Assembly: GCA_038243635.1 (NCBI GenBank)
Contig: JBBSQW010000007.1
Location: 111,286 to 175,285 of the forward strand
Reading direction: 5' to 3'
DNA: 64,000 nucleotides
Source: Pseudopedobacter sp038243635
Lineage (GTDB): Bacteria; Bacteroidota; Bacteroidia; Sphingobacteriales; Sphingobacteriaceae
Part shown: positions 24,876 to 33,804 of the stretch, piece by piece
How positions within the stretch are numbered: position 1 is the stretch's first letter
How the letters are laid out: each line of letters starts with the position of its first letter
Notes under the pieces: model-generated
Database searches by the model: none
Told to the model about the DNA's origin: nothing
Seen by the model: the letters and a program-made list of their open reading frames with translations, nothing else
Position numbers and translations under genes: made by a program

Positions 24876-25457
24876 ATGAAAAGAAGGTCATTTATAAGCG
24901 CTGGAGCTCTAACGGTGGGAATCCTATCTTTCCCAAAATTAAAACTATTCGCCAACCAGCCGCAAACAACTCATTATGTCGGTATTGGTCGGGGTGCTTG
25001 CAATATTTTAGATTACGTGTTAGAAGAAAATCCAAATGTTAAAATAATAAAAGCCTTAGGGATTAATACGGACTACGCTGAATCTGCAAAGCAAAAGCGA
25101 ATAATCATAAAAGGAGAAGCGATTGAACCAACGTTAAATGAAATTTTGAATAATGAATATCCACTAGTAATTTTTTACTGTTTAGGAGGAAACAGCAACG
25201 CACAGGAGACCATTTCCTTTATTAAAAAATTAAAACAGCAAGAACGAGTTTTCAAATTGATTATTCAGTTTCCTTTCAGTTTTGAAGGAAAACGGCGCAT
25301 TCAACGAGCCATTACTGTCGCAGATCAACTAGCTAAGCTTACCAGTTTAAAATGTATACATGGTGAGCAGATTAGAAAAAATTTGAAAAAAACAACTCTA
25401 GGTGAAGCGTTTAAGGAAGCCAACCTACAGATGTATCAATTAACAAAAACAAATTGA
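24876..25457 (+). CDS. Tat-signal protein resembling the N-terminal half of FtsZ
   Basis: 193 residues from the ATG at 24876 (a TTG 24 bp upstream is less likely). Residues 1-27 look like a twin-arginine signal: MKRRSFISAGALTVGIL, then a basic-polar end LKLFANQ. From residue 31 the sequence follows FtsZ in order: HYVGIGRGACNILDYVLEEN (glycine-rich loop), VKIIKALGINTD (FtsZ ...NTD), YPLVIFYCLGGNSNAQETIS (FtsZ T4 loop GGGTGTG position), FKLIIQFPFSFEGKRRIQRA (FtsZ PFSFEG-RRR), and TTLGEAFKEANLQMYQLTK (helix H7 start). It ends before the T7 catalytic loop and C-terminal domain. The T4 loop GGNSNAQ has lost the glycines, so GTP hydrolysis is unlikely. Function unknown. Divergent from the UDG-like gene and convergent with aroE. 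Confidence 0.6.
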   Translation: MKRRSFISAGALTVGILSFPKLKLFANQPQTTHYVGIGRGACNILDYVLEENPNVKIIKALGINTDYAESAKQKRIIIKGEAIEPTLNEILNNEYPLVIFYCLGGNSNAQETISFIKKLKQQERVFKLIIQFPFSFEGKRRIQRAITVADQLAKLTSLKCIHGEQIRKNLKKTTLGEAFKEANLQMYQLTKTN

Positions 25458-25483
25458 ATACATTCTTTTTTACCACTAACACC

Positions 25484-26272
25484 TTACGATTGCCAAATCT
25501 CCCAAGATTTTTCTGCCTGCAACTCCAACATTTGGTAACCATTTTTAATGCTAGCGCCTTGTTCTTTCCCTTTTGTTAAAAAAACAGTTTCCTCAGGGTT
25601 GTAAACCAAATCGTACAAAAGGTGCTTATCAGTTAAAAACTGATAAGGAATAGCTGGAAAAGTATCTTGATTTGGATAAGTACCAACCGGACTGGTGTTA
25701 ATGATAATCTGGTATTCCTTCATCACACTTTCGTTTAAATCACCGTATCCAAACATATCCTTATCAGGATTTCTGCTTACAAACTTAAACTCAATTTTAC
25801 GTTGCTTTAATACGTATTTAATCGCTCTAGCAGCACCGCCATTACCTAAAATAAGTGCTTTTTTATGGTGACTTTTTAAAAATGGGGCTATGGATTTATC
25901 AAACCCATAAGCATCTGTGTTATAGCCAACCAATTTATATTTAGTTGGATTCAAGGTACAAAGCTCCCCAGAAAACATTGACTTTACGGTATCGCCGTGT
26001 AAAATTTTGATGCAGTTAACTGCTCCAATTTCCTTTGCGGCGGGGTCTAATTCATCTAAGAATTGCATCACTTCAATCTTGTGTGGAATAGTCACATTAA
26101 TCCCGTACAAATCCCGATCGTTCACTAAAAGTTTAGGAAAATCCTGAATATTTTCTAACGGAAAAAGCGAATACTGATAATTCTTGAGATTGGCTTTTTC
26201 AAATTTTTCTGTGAAGTATTTCTCAGAGAAGGAATGCCCAAGCGGGAATCCTATTAATCCATATTTTTTCAT
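25484..26272 (-). CDS. aroE: Shikimate dehydrogenase
   Basis: 262 residues; reduces 3-dehydroshikimate to shikimate with NADPH in aromatic amino acid synthesis. Visible: LIGFPLGHSFSEKYFTEKF (shikimate-binding S-x-S position is S-F-S), INVTIPHK with the catalytic Lys, YNTDAYGF with the catalytic Asp, ALILGNGGAARAI nucleotide-binding loop, and INTSPVGTYPN. Normal length for AroE. Third gene of a leftward group after a TPR gene and a ComA-like gene, with gaps of 75 and 43 bp, so co-transcription is likely but not certain. Confidence 0.92.
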   Translation of the reverse strand: MKKYGLIGFPLGHSFSEKYFTEKFEKANLKNYQYSLFPLENIQDFPKLLVNDRDLYGINVTIPHKIEVMQFLDELDPAAKEIGAVNCIKILHGDTVKSMFSGELCTLNPTKYKLVGYNTDAYGFDKSIAPFLKSHHKKALILGNGGAARAIKYVLKQRKIEFKFVSRNPDKDMFGYGDLNESVMKEYQIIINTSPVGTYPNQDTFPAIPYQFLTDKHLLYDLVYNPEETVFLTKGKEQGASIKNGYQMLELQAEKSWEIWQS

Positions 26273-26315
26273 TACACAAACACAAAAGGAGCTATTAAAA
26301 TTCCCTTATTTTTCT

Positions 26316-27080
26316 TTACTGCTGATTCAAAAAATGGTTAAAAGTATCACCACGTAGACCTAATCTAATGGTTTCTAATGGAATAACTTCTGCAGGAGCA
26401 ATGTTTCCTAAATTAACATTGGAACCTATTAACTCTATAAACCATACTTGCTGCGGCTTTTGTGGCGCTTCCCAAATAATAGTTTCTGATGGTATTTGCG
26501 TTAAAATCTCATCAACTAAGCCTTGACGTACCTCTCCAGAGTCTCTGTAAATCCCTACGTTACCGCTTTCTCGGGCTTCAGCAATTACTTTCCAAGATCC
26601 TGCTTCAATCTCCGCTTTCATTAGTTTAATCCATTTGTAAGGGGCGAAAATTTTCTTCTCGTCCTTAGACCCAACTTCTGATATTACGGTAACCTGTGAA
26701 CTTAACTTGCGGATGTACTCACATTTTTCATCGTGAGGAATCTCGATAGATCCGTCAGATACTTCTGCGAATTTCATATCAAACTCATCTAAAACTTTGC
26801 GGTAGTCATCAAACTGATTTCTAATTAGAAAAGCTTCAAATAACGTTCCACCAAAATAAACAGGAATCCCTGCATCTCGGTATATTTTTAATTTTTCTTT
26901 AAGGTTAGGAGTTACAAATGAGGTTGACCATCCTAACTTTACAATATCTGTATGTTCCCCAGCGACTTCGATAAAATCATCAACCTGTCTAAGGCTAAGA
27001 CCTTTATCCATTACCATTGTTAATCCATTTTGACGTGGTTTAACGGTACGCTCTGGAAGATTATTTAATGTATAATTCAT
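26316..27080 (-). CDS. Phosphosulfolactate synthase-like protein (ComA family)
   Basis: 254 residues from the ATG at 27080. The sequence follows ComA, a TIM-barrel lyase that adds sulfite to phosphoenolpyruvate to give (2R)-phosphosulfolactate: LTMVMDKGLSLRQVDDFIE, VKLGWSTSFVTP, YFGGTLFEAF, FAEVSDGSIEIP, VISEVGSKDE and LGLRGDTF. In methanogens it starts coenzyme M synthesis, which Bacteroidota do not make; a link to sulfonate-containing lipids or to another sulfolactate route is possible but unproved. Middle gene of the TPR-comA-aroE group. Confidence 0.85.
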   Translation of the reverse strand: MNYTLNNLPERTVKPRQNGLTMVMDKGLSLRQVDDFIEVAGEHTDIVKLGWSTSFVTPNLKEKLKIYRDAGIPVYFGGTLFEAFLIRNQFDDYRKVLDEFDMKFAEVSDGSIEIPHDEKCEYIRKLSSQVTVISEVGSKDEKKIFAPYKWIKLMKAEIEAGSWKVIAEARESGNVGIYRDSGEVRQGLVDEILTQIPSETIIWEAPQKPQQVWFIELIGSNVNLGNIAPAEVIPLETIRLGLRGDTFNHFLNQQ

Positions 27081-27155
27081 ATTCGGGTGCAAAAATCCAA
27101 AAAAAATATCAAATAACAGCAAATACTGGCTTTTAAAACCAGATTTTTACAAAAC

Positions 27156-28559
27156 CTATTTTGTAAACCCGTTGATAATATCAATTATCACCTTATTTGT
27201 TTGCAACTGCGGAAGGTATTCAAACAGCAAATAGTGCTTTTCTACATCTTGGTTTAATGCAGTCTGCAATTGATTTAAAGCCTCATTGTATTGTCCGTCA
27301 GCAAATAAATAAGCCACAAAACGATAGTATAAATCTGCCGCATCGGGGTTGTTTTTAATTCCTTCAGCAATAATCTCAATACATTTTTTAATATTATCCT
27401 GCTCAAAAACAATTGACGAATAATCTAACCAAGCTTCAACATCTAAAGGATTAACTTCCACCACTTTTTCATAAGCCAACTCAGATTCTACTAAATTCCC
27501 TAATTTATAATGCGCATCTGCAATAGCAAACCAATAATCTGGGTTTTGATCGTCGATGTTTAGCGCTTTTTTATAAAAATGTAAAGATTCGAAATAACGT
27601 TCCTCAAAGTCTAAAGTTACCCCAATGCCATACCAAGCGTCAGACATTTTAGTATCCATTTTAACCGCTTTTTTATAGAAAGAACGAGCTTCGTCCATTT
27701 TCTCTAACTTTTCGTAGCATTCGCCCATTGCGCAATAGGTATCTGCATTTGGTGGTTCGTACTCAAAGGTTTCGCGGTAAACGTCAATAGCATCTTGGTA
27801 ACGGTCTAGCTGCACCAAAGCATTTCCTTTATTAAAATATGCCGAAGCAAAACTTTCTTTGATTAAAATGGCATAATCGTAAGCATCTATCGATTTTTCA
27901 AACAAGCCCATTTTATGGTAGGCATTCCCAAGGTTGTACCAGGCTGCAAAAGAATAAGGCTCGCTATCGATATATTGCTGATAAAACTGGATGCTTTCAT
28001 CTTGCTTATCTAAAACATCATAACAAAATGCAAGTTCATAAAGCGCATCTTGGTTCTCCATGTTATTTTCTAAACACAGCTTAAGATACCTTACCGCTTC
28101 TTCATAATCGCCCATGTTTTGGTAAACAAAAGAAATCTGCATTAGCACTTCGTCTTTTGTTTCTGCCATTTCTAAAGCCTTTTTCAGACTCTCTATGGCG
28201 TCGTCATGACGTTCCAAACTTTCATAGATATTACCTTTAATCATGTAGATATCTGCTTCAGAAGGCTCTAGCATTTCTGCTTTCTCCAAGGACTCAAAAG
28301 CTTTATCAAGCTCGTTGGTAAACACAAATAACTGTGCTTTTTTAATGTGGAAAACCGCCGCAAAAGGATGCTGAGAAACGGCATATTCAACCACCTGTAA
28401 AGCTTTAATAGGATCGTTTTTATCGGTATAGTAATCGATAATATTTTCAAATGCCAATGAGTCAAAAAAGTATTGGTCATGATTGCGAATCATTTCCTCA
28501 TAACGCTCAACCGATAGTTTTGGGTCTTCGCCAAATTCAAATTCGAAATCATCTTCCAT
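27156..28559 (-). CDS. Tetratricopeptide repeat protein
   Basis: 467 residues composed almost wholly of TPR units from about residue 35 to the end; repeated pairs such as AWYNLGNAYHKMGLFEKSID, AYFNKGNALVQLDRYQDAID and AWYGIGVTLDFEERYFESLH. Very acidic N-terminus (EDDFEFEFGEDP) without signal peptide, so cytoplasmic. Acts as a protein-interaction scaffold; the partner is unknown. First gene of the leftward group with the ComA-like and aroE genes. Confidence 0.88.
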   Translation of the reverse strand: MEDDFEFEFGEDPKLSVERYEEMIRNHDQYFFDSLAFENIIDYYTDKNDPIKALQVVEYAVSQHPFAAVFHIKKAQLFVFTNELDKAFESLEKAEMLEPSEADIYMIKGNIYESLERHDDAIESLKKALEMAETKDEVLMQISFVYQNMGDYEEAVRYLKLCLENNMENQDALYELAFCYDVLDKQDESIQFYQQYIDSEPYSFAAWYNLGNAYHKMGLFEKSIDAYDYAILIKESFASAYFNKGNALVQLDRYQDAIDVYRETFEYEPPNADTYCAMGECYEKLEKMDEARSFYKKAVKMDTKMSDAWYGIGVTLDFEERYFESLHFYKKALNIDDQNPDYWFAIADAHYKLGNLVESELAYEKVVEVNPLDVEAWLDYSSIVFEQDNIKKCIEIIAEGIKNNPDAADLYYRFVAYLFADGQYNEALNQLQTALNQDVEKHYLLFEYLPQLQTNKVIIDIINGFTK

Positions 28560-28733
28560 GGGACACCAATTTTAATTTAACGTTTGCGAATATCTTTCTG
28601 TTAAGAAAATTGAAATTATTATTAATATAACAATTTTTGGTGAAGTATTTACTAACAATTAGGTAGCCAAAGGTTATAGCCTTGATTATTAATCATATAA
28701 TATCAGAAAAAACAGACCCTTCTCCTACTGTAA

Positions 28734-28763
28734 TTTGGGCGTTTCTTAAATTGTGTACCTTTA
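28734..28763 (+). promoter_or_regulatory. Bacteroidota-type promoter upstream of the ALDH gene
   Basis: TTTG at 28734-28737, 18 bp spacer, then TACCTTTA at 28756-28763. This fits the TTTG-N17-20-TAnnTTTG pattern of Bacteroidota sigma-ABfr promoters; the last base differs. Start codon 60 bp further on. Confidence 0.6.
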
Positions 28764-28822
28764 AAAAATTACGTGGTTAATTTTAAAATTTTAGCGTATA
28801 AATTTGTTTAACGGAGAAATAC

Positions 28823-30367
28823 ATGAGTGATATAAATATGAAATTAGTAATGGCTAATTTAGGTGTAGAAAAACTAAATTATGGAGCGAGTAGCGGACTA
28901 AACTGGATTAAGAACACCTCCACCCAGACGAGACCTATAATTTCTCCAGTAGACGGAAAAGAAATAGCTAAAGTTCACTCGGCTACCGCCGATGATTACC
29001 ACGCGGTAGTACAACAGTCAAAAGAAGCTTTTTTTAGTTGGAAAAACACGCCTGCACCACAACGTGGCGAAATTGTGAGACAATTAGGCCAAGAGTTACG
29101 AAATCATAAAGATGATTTAGGTAAACTGGTTTCTTACGAGATGGGAAAAAGCTTACAAGAAGGTTGGGGCGAGGTGCAAGAAATGATTGACATCTGCGAT
29201 TTCGCTGTTGGTCTATCTCGCCAATTATATGGTTTAACCATGCACTCCGAGCGTCCACAACACCGCATGTACGAACAGTGGCATCCGTTGGGCGTAGTCG
29301 GAATTATATCTGCATTTAATTTCCCTGTTGCGGTTTGGAGTTGGAATGCGGCCCTCGCTTGGGTATGCGGAAATGTTTGCGTTTGGAAACCATCTGAAAA
29401 AACGCCTTTAACAGCAATTGCTTGCCAAAAAATTATGGCAAAAGTTTTAAAAGCGAACAATTTGCCCGAAGGAATTTCCTGTTTAGTTTTAGGAGACAAA
29501 AGTATTGGCGAATTAATGGCCAAAGACACTAATATTGCGTTACTTTCAGCAACCGGTTCTACCAAAATGGGCAAATCCGTCGCTACGGCGGTTGGCGCAA
29601 GATTAGGAAAGCAAATTTTAGAACTAGGTGGCAACAACGCCATCATCATTACAGAAAACGCAGATTTGGACATGACCTTAATTGGTGCTGTGTTTGGCGC
29701 TGTGGGCACAGCTGGGCAACGTTGTACTTCTACCCGTCGCTTAATTATCCACGAAAGTATTTACAACGTTTTCAAAGAAAAATTAGTAAAAGCTTATGAA
29801 CAGTTGAAAATTGGAAATCCGCTAGATACTCAAAACCACGTCGGTCCGTTGATTGATCAACTCGCGGTAAAAAATTATTTAGATGCTATTGAACAATGTA
29901 AAGCCCAAGGCGGAAACTTTATTGTAGAAGGCGGCGTTCTAGAAGATGAAGATTTTAAATCGGGTTGTTACGTTAAACCTTGCATTGCAGAATCTAAAAA
30001 TGAAATGGATATTGTGCAACACGAAACTTTTGCCCCTATTCTTTATTTAATGAAGTATAAAACTTTGGAGGAAGCTATTGAAATGCAGAACGCGGTTCCA
30101 CAAGGTTTATCGTCAGCAATTATGACTACCAATATGCGGGAGGCAGAACAATTCCTGTCTGTTAATGGTTCTGATTGTGGAATAGCTAACGTAAACATTG
30201 GTACATCCGGAGCAGAAATTGGCGGTGCTTTTGGTGGCGAGAAGGAAACCGGCGGCGGCAGAGAGTCTGGTTCTGATGCTTGGAAAGCTTATATGAGACG
30301 ACAAACTAACACAATTAATTACTCAAGTCACTTACCTCTGGCCCAAGGCATAAAATTTGATTTGTAG
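28823..30367 (+). CDS. Aldehyde dehydrogenase, ALDH7 type (alpha-aminoadipic semialdehyde / piperideine-6-carboxylate dehydrogenase)
   Basis: 514-residue NAD-dependent aldehyde dehydrogenase. The hallmark residues are visible: WNAALAWVCGNVCVWKPSEK, LLSATGSTKMGKSVA, catalytic Glu in LELGGNNAIIITE, and nucleophile Cys in GTAGQRCTSTRRLIIHESIY, which is the ALDH7-specific context. The early HRMYEQWHPLGVVGIISAFNF also fits ALDH7. In bacteria this group oxidises aminoadipate semialdehyde in lysine catabolism. Monocistronic with a promoter at 28734-28763. Confidence 0.87.
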   Translation: MSDINMKLVMANLGVEKLNYGASSGLNWIKNTSTQTRPIISPVDGKEIAKVHSATADDYHAVVQQSKEAFFSWKNTPAPQRGEIVRQLGQELRNHKDDLGKLVSYEMGKSLQEGWGEVQEMIDICDFAVGLSRQLYGLTMHSERPQHRMYEQWHPLGVVGIISAFNFPVAVWSWNAALAWVCGNVCVWKPSEKTPLTAIACQKIMAKVLKANNLPEGISCLVLGDKSIGELMAKDTNIALLSATGSTKMGKSVATAVGARLGKQILELGGNNAIIITENADLDMTLIGAVFGAVGTAGQRCTSTRRLIIHESIYNVFKEKLVKAYEQLKIGNPLDTQNHVGPLIDQLAVKNYLDAIEQCKAQGGNFIVEGGVLEDEDFKSGCYVKPCIAESKNEMDIVQHETFAPILYLMKYKTLEEAIEMQNAVPQGLSSAIMTTNMREAEQFLSVNGSDCGIANVNIGTSGAEIGGAFGGEKETGGGRESGSDAWKAYMRRQTNTINYSSHLPLAQGIKFDL

Positions 30368-30527
30368 CGGGAAGGTACGGGGTTTGAGGTTAAAGGTGTA
30401 AGGGACTTGTTTCGGCGTTATTCGTCTTAAGATTAACGTTGACTTAATCGGCCAACATCTACTTAAGATTATTAAAAATCAAGCCTGCTAATTTGTACAT
30501 TTAGATTAATTACTCGACGCACATTCT

Positions 30528-32216
30528 ATGAAAAAATATATTTCGATCTCATTAGGTTTATTGCTGATTGCCAGCGTAAGCTTCTCCTTTAAGGAAGATC
30601 TTTTCCAAATCTCTAAAAATTTAGATATTTTCGCTTCTGTTTATAAAGAGCTAAACATCAGCTATGTAGACGAAGTAAATACATCTAAACTGATGCGGAC
30701 GGGGATTGATGCGATGTTGGAAAACTTAGATCCTTACACAGAGTTTGTACCCGAATCTGAAATTGAAGATTATAAAATGAAGTACGTAAGTACACAATAC
30801 GGAGGTATTGGTGCAGGCGTAATTCACAGGGATGGTCGCGTTTTTATCTCGGCTCCGTTTGAAGGTTATCCAGCACAAAAGGCAGACATACGAGCGGGCG
30901 ACGAAGTAATCAGCATCAACAACGAGAAAATTGCCGGAAAAACTAATGATCAAATTAGTCAGCTATTGAAAGGTCCTAAAGAAACGCCTGTTAAAATAGT
31001 AATTTCAAGAGGTGGTAAAAACATCGAAAAACAAATTAATAGGGCAGAAATTAACCAACCAAATGTAAGTTACCACGCCATGCTTGATAACGGAATTGGC
31101 TATATTAAACTGGATAAATTTTTAGAAAACTCTGGTCAAGAAGTGAAAGATGCTTTGGTGGATATTCAAAAAAACAATCCCAAAGGCTTAATTTTAGATT
31201 TACGCTATAACGGCGGTGGCATTTTGCAGGAGGCGGTTAAAATTGTAAACCTTTTTGTAAACCGCGATGTAGAAATTGTAATGCAGAAAGGTAAGAATCC
31301 AGAAAAAACCATTAGCTATAAGACTTACAGTAACCCAATTGCTACAGATTTACCCATTGTGGTATTGGTGAATAACCGTTCGGCTTCGGCATCAGAAATT
31401 GTGGCTGGTTCTTTACAAGATTTAGACCGGGCAGTAATTGTTGGTCAGCGTAGTTTTGGAAAAGGTTTGGTGCAACAAACGTTTAATTTACCATATAACA
31501 GTTTGGTTAAGATTACCGTTGCAAAATATTACACGCCCTCGGGCAGATGCATACAAACTTTAGATTATACACACAGGAATGATGATGGTTCTGTGGAGAA
31601 ACTACCAGATTCTTTACTTACTGTTTTTAAAACAAAAGGTGGAAGATCTGTTTATAACGGAAGCGGCATTTACCCTGACTTCAACATTAAACCGACAGAA
31701 TTTCATCAAATTACTCAAGTTTTAGTGGGTAAATATTTGATTTTTGATTACGCAACTGAGTTTGCTAATAAGCACCCCAGCATAGCGCTTGCAGATAAGT
31801 TTACTTTGACCGATGTGGAATACCAAAATTTCGTGACTTTTTTAAAGGGGAAAGATTATAATTATCAAACAGCAACAGAGCAATCTTTAACTGATTTAAA
31901 AACCGATGCGGAGGATGATAAAAAGTGGGAAGCGATAAAAGTCGACTTCGAAAATTTAAAACATAAAATAGCGACTAGTAAAGAAGCTGATTTAACCACT
32001 TATAAAGCAGAAATTAAAAGAGTTTTAGAGAGTGAAATTGCACAACGGTATTATTTTGAAAAAGGCAGAACGATTAATAGTTTCCAGTACGATACCGAGT
32101 TGAAAAAAGCCGTTGAATTATTAGGGGATGGTAGTTTAATGGCGAAAGTCTTAAATGGCGAAGGTGTTTATAAAATGATTGGACAACCAAAAGTGGTTAA
32201 TGCGCAGGCTAAGTAG
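30528..32216 (+). CDS. S41 family C-terminal processing peptidase
   Basis: 562 residues. An N-terminal signal or anchor (residues 1-20), the PDZ domain (about 85-170, STQYGGIGAGVIHRDGRV and AGDEVISINNEKI), then the protease domain with the serine in NNRSASASEIVAGSLQD and lysine in GQRSFGKGLVQQTFN, the Ser-Lys dyad of Tsp/CtpA proteases. A C-terminal helical extension is typical of Bacteroidota CtpA forms. Cleaves C-termini of envelope proteins. TACATTTA at 30496-30503 is a plausible promoter -7 element. Confidence 0.9.
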   Translation: MKKYISISLGLLLIASVSFSFKEDLFQISKNLDIFASVYKELNISYVDEVNTSKLMRTGIDAMLENLDPYTEFVPESEIEDYKMKYVSTQYGGIGAGVIHRDGRVFISAPFEGYPAQKADIRAGDEVISINNEKIAGKTNDQISQLLKGPKETPVKIVISRGGKNIEKQINRAEINQPNVSYHAMLDNGIGYIKLDKFLENSGQEVKDALVDIQKNNPKGLILDLRYNGGGILQEAVKIVNLFVNRDVEIVMQKGKNPEKTISYKTYSNPIATDLPIVVLVNNRSASASEIVAGSLQDLDRAVIVGQRSFGKGLVQQTFNLPYNSLVKITVAKYYTPSGRCIQTLDYTHRNDDGSVEKLPDSLLTVFKTKGGRSVYNGSGIYPDFNIKPTEFHQITQVLVGKYLIFDYATEFANKHPSIALADKFTLTDVEYQNFVTFLKGKDYNYQTATEQSLTDLKTDAEDDKKWEAIKVDFENLKHKIATSKEADLTTYKAEIKRVLESEIAQRYYFEKGRTINSFQYDTELKKAVELLGDGSLMAKVLNGEGVYKMIGQPKVVNAQAK

Positions 32217-32271
32217 GAAAGTTTAATGAGATAAATGCAAATGAAAAATAAATGATTTAACAAGAAAGATA

Positions 32272-32925
32272 TACCTTTTCGATTTGAGGAATGCAGTTGA
32301 AGAAATTGCAAAAAGAAACCTTGATTTAATAAAACTCAAGAAAGAGGATATACTTACTACTCCCTCATTGAGGTTAGCCCAAGCTCCTCTTACTGTTTTA
32401 AGATATTTATTGATGGAACAAAGTTCTCGGTAATTTCCAAAATACTCCGAATAATTTTGTAATTCAGTTTAAACCACCGGACACGGTAAATAATTCTGGA
32501 TCAATTTTTCAGGGAAGCTTAGGTGAAATTGAGAAGCATTTTACAAGCTGGATTGAATTGATTAGGAAACTAGCTGAATCTCCAAGTATTCATGATGACA
32601 ATTTTGCTCAATACTATTCAGAATGCTATTTTAACACTTTCAAGATAATAGATAAGGATGCTGATGTAAATCCCCTCGATCCTCTCCAACAGGATCAAGT
32701 CGAATTATATCTTAATTCACTTGGTTTATCGATTGAAACTTCACAGACAGAAATAGATAAAAATTTCAAAAAAAACTTTTGGATGAAATAGAAGAAGTAA
32801 GAATTTCCCTGCCAATCTCAATAAAAATCAAGGTGATGAAAGGTATAATAAAAGTTTTCGGCAAATTATACAAAACCAGCAGAGGATTTGCAAAAGAGAT
32901 CATCAAAGAAGCGAAAAGGAACTAA
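32272..32925 (+). pseudogene. Broken unknown gene, two frameshifts
   Basis: Three successive open stretches together make one protein-like sequence. Segment 1 (32272-32433) reads YLFDLRNAVEEIAKRNLDLI then LKKEDILTTPSLRLAQAPLT. Segment 2, in another frame, runs from about 32423 to 32791 (NFVIQFKPPDTVNN, FTSWIELIRKLAESPSIHDD, NPLDPLQQDQVELYLNSLGL). Segment 3 follows an A8 run at 32768-32775 and continues to 32925 (KLLDEIEEVRISLPISIKI, FGKLYKTSRGFAKEIIKEAK). I do not recognise the family. The surrounding 935 bp (32217-33151) has nothing else; the remnant neighbours the ParDE pair, consistent with an accessory spot. Confidence 0.6.
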
Positions 32926-33127
32926 TTAAAAAGTTGATTGATCTGGAGATAGAATATGACCCTAAACTTTTATAAATGGTAAATAAAGCATTTTAATAAT
33001 TTTAATTTGCTTTAACACATTCTCAACTTTCATAAAACAAATCAAACTTCCGCAAAAGTCATGACCGGTAATAATTTTACAAAATCAGTTATAAAAAACG
33101 AAAGTTCAGTAACTTACCAATTTTTGG

Positions 33128-33135
33128 TACTTTTG
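33128..33135 (+). promoter_or_regulatory. Promoter -7 element for the parDE pair
   Basis: TACTTTTG, an exact TAnnTTTG match, 17 bp before the ParD start. No clear -33 TTTG at usual spacing. Confidence 0.4.
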
Positions 33136-33151
33136 AATAAACTTTACTAAA

Positions 33152-33403
33152 ATGAGTAGAAACACTTCAATATCACTAGGAAACTATTTCGACGAATTTG
33201 TTAAAAACAGCGTGGACGACGGTAGGTTTAAAAACGTTAGCGAGGTTATAAGAGCTGGGCTACGTCTACTGGAAGAGGAAGAAAGTAAAGTTGTGGCTTT
33301 GAGAAGCGCAATTCAAGAAGGGATTGATAGTGGAATCGCGAACGATTTTGATCCCAAAAAACATCTTGAAATGCTAAAAGCAAAAAAACACGCAAATGCC
33401 TGA
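33152..33403 (+). CDS. ParD-like type II antitoxin
   Basis: 83 residues with a ribbon-helix-helix N-terminus (SRNTSISLGNYFDEFVKNSV) and the ParD signature NVSEVIRAGLRLLEEEE. The C-terminal tail (IQEGIDSGIANDFDPKKHLE) is the usual toxin-binding segment. It overlaps the toxin gene by 8 bp and lies downstream of a degraded gene. Expected to bind ParE and repress its own operon through the RHH domain. Confidence 0.9.
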   Translation: MSRNTSISLGNYFDEFVKNSVDDGRFKNVSEVIRAGLRLLEEEESKVVALRSAIQEGIDSGIANDFDPKKHLEMLKAKKHANA

Positions 33404-33698
33404 GTTTAGACTTACAAATAAAGCAGTCGAAGATTTATCGAACATTTGGCATTATACTCTTACAGCATGGTCTGAAAAACAAGCGGACAAATATTATGGG
33501 ATGATTATTTCAAATTGTCAACTAATAGCTGACAGCCCTGAATTAGGAAAAAGTTATGGCAGAATTACTGAAAATCTGCTCGGCATTAAATCAAATCGAC
33601 ATATAATTTTTTATAGAACATTTGGTGTAGACCACATCGAAATCTTAAGGATTCTACATGAGGGAATGGATTTAAAAAAACGGATATTAGAAGGATAA
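33396..33698 (+). CDS. ParE-like type II toxin (RelE/ParE superfamily)
   Basis: 100 residues. LTNKAVEDLSNIWHYTLTAW, ADKYYGMIISNCQLIADSP, then GIKSNRHIIFYRTFGVDHIE and ILRILHEGMD are the standard ParE blocks. Family members usually poison DNA gyrase. Overlaps the antitoxin gene by 8 bp, which is typical of coupled toxin-antitoxin operons. Full length, no sign of inactivation. Confidence 0.9.
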   Translation: MPEFRLTNKAVEDLSNIWHYTLTAWSEKQADKYYGMIISNCQLIADSPELGKSYGRITENLLGIKSNRHIIFYRTFGVDHIEILRILHEGMDLKKRILEG

Positions 33699-33771
33699 TC
33701 TAAGTTCTGTATTAATACACCACTATCCTGACAATCTAACTATCCACCCTAACATCCCACAATAATTTTCC

Positions 33772-33779
33772 TAAATTTG
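33772..33779 (+). promoter_or_regulatory. Promoter -7 element upstream of the rhodanese gene
   Basis: TAAATTTG, an exact TAnnTTTG match, 25 bp before the ATG at 33805. Confidence 0.4.
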
Positions 33780-33804
33780 AAAAAATATATTAACAGTAGA
33801 AAAC

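Noticed and set aside
24752..25042. A 96-codon frame overlapping the FtsZ-like gene in another frame
   Set aside because: It overlaps the better supported reading frame and has no protein-like features.
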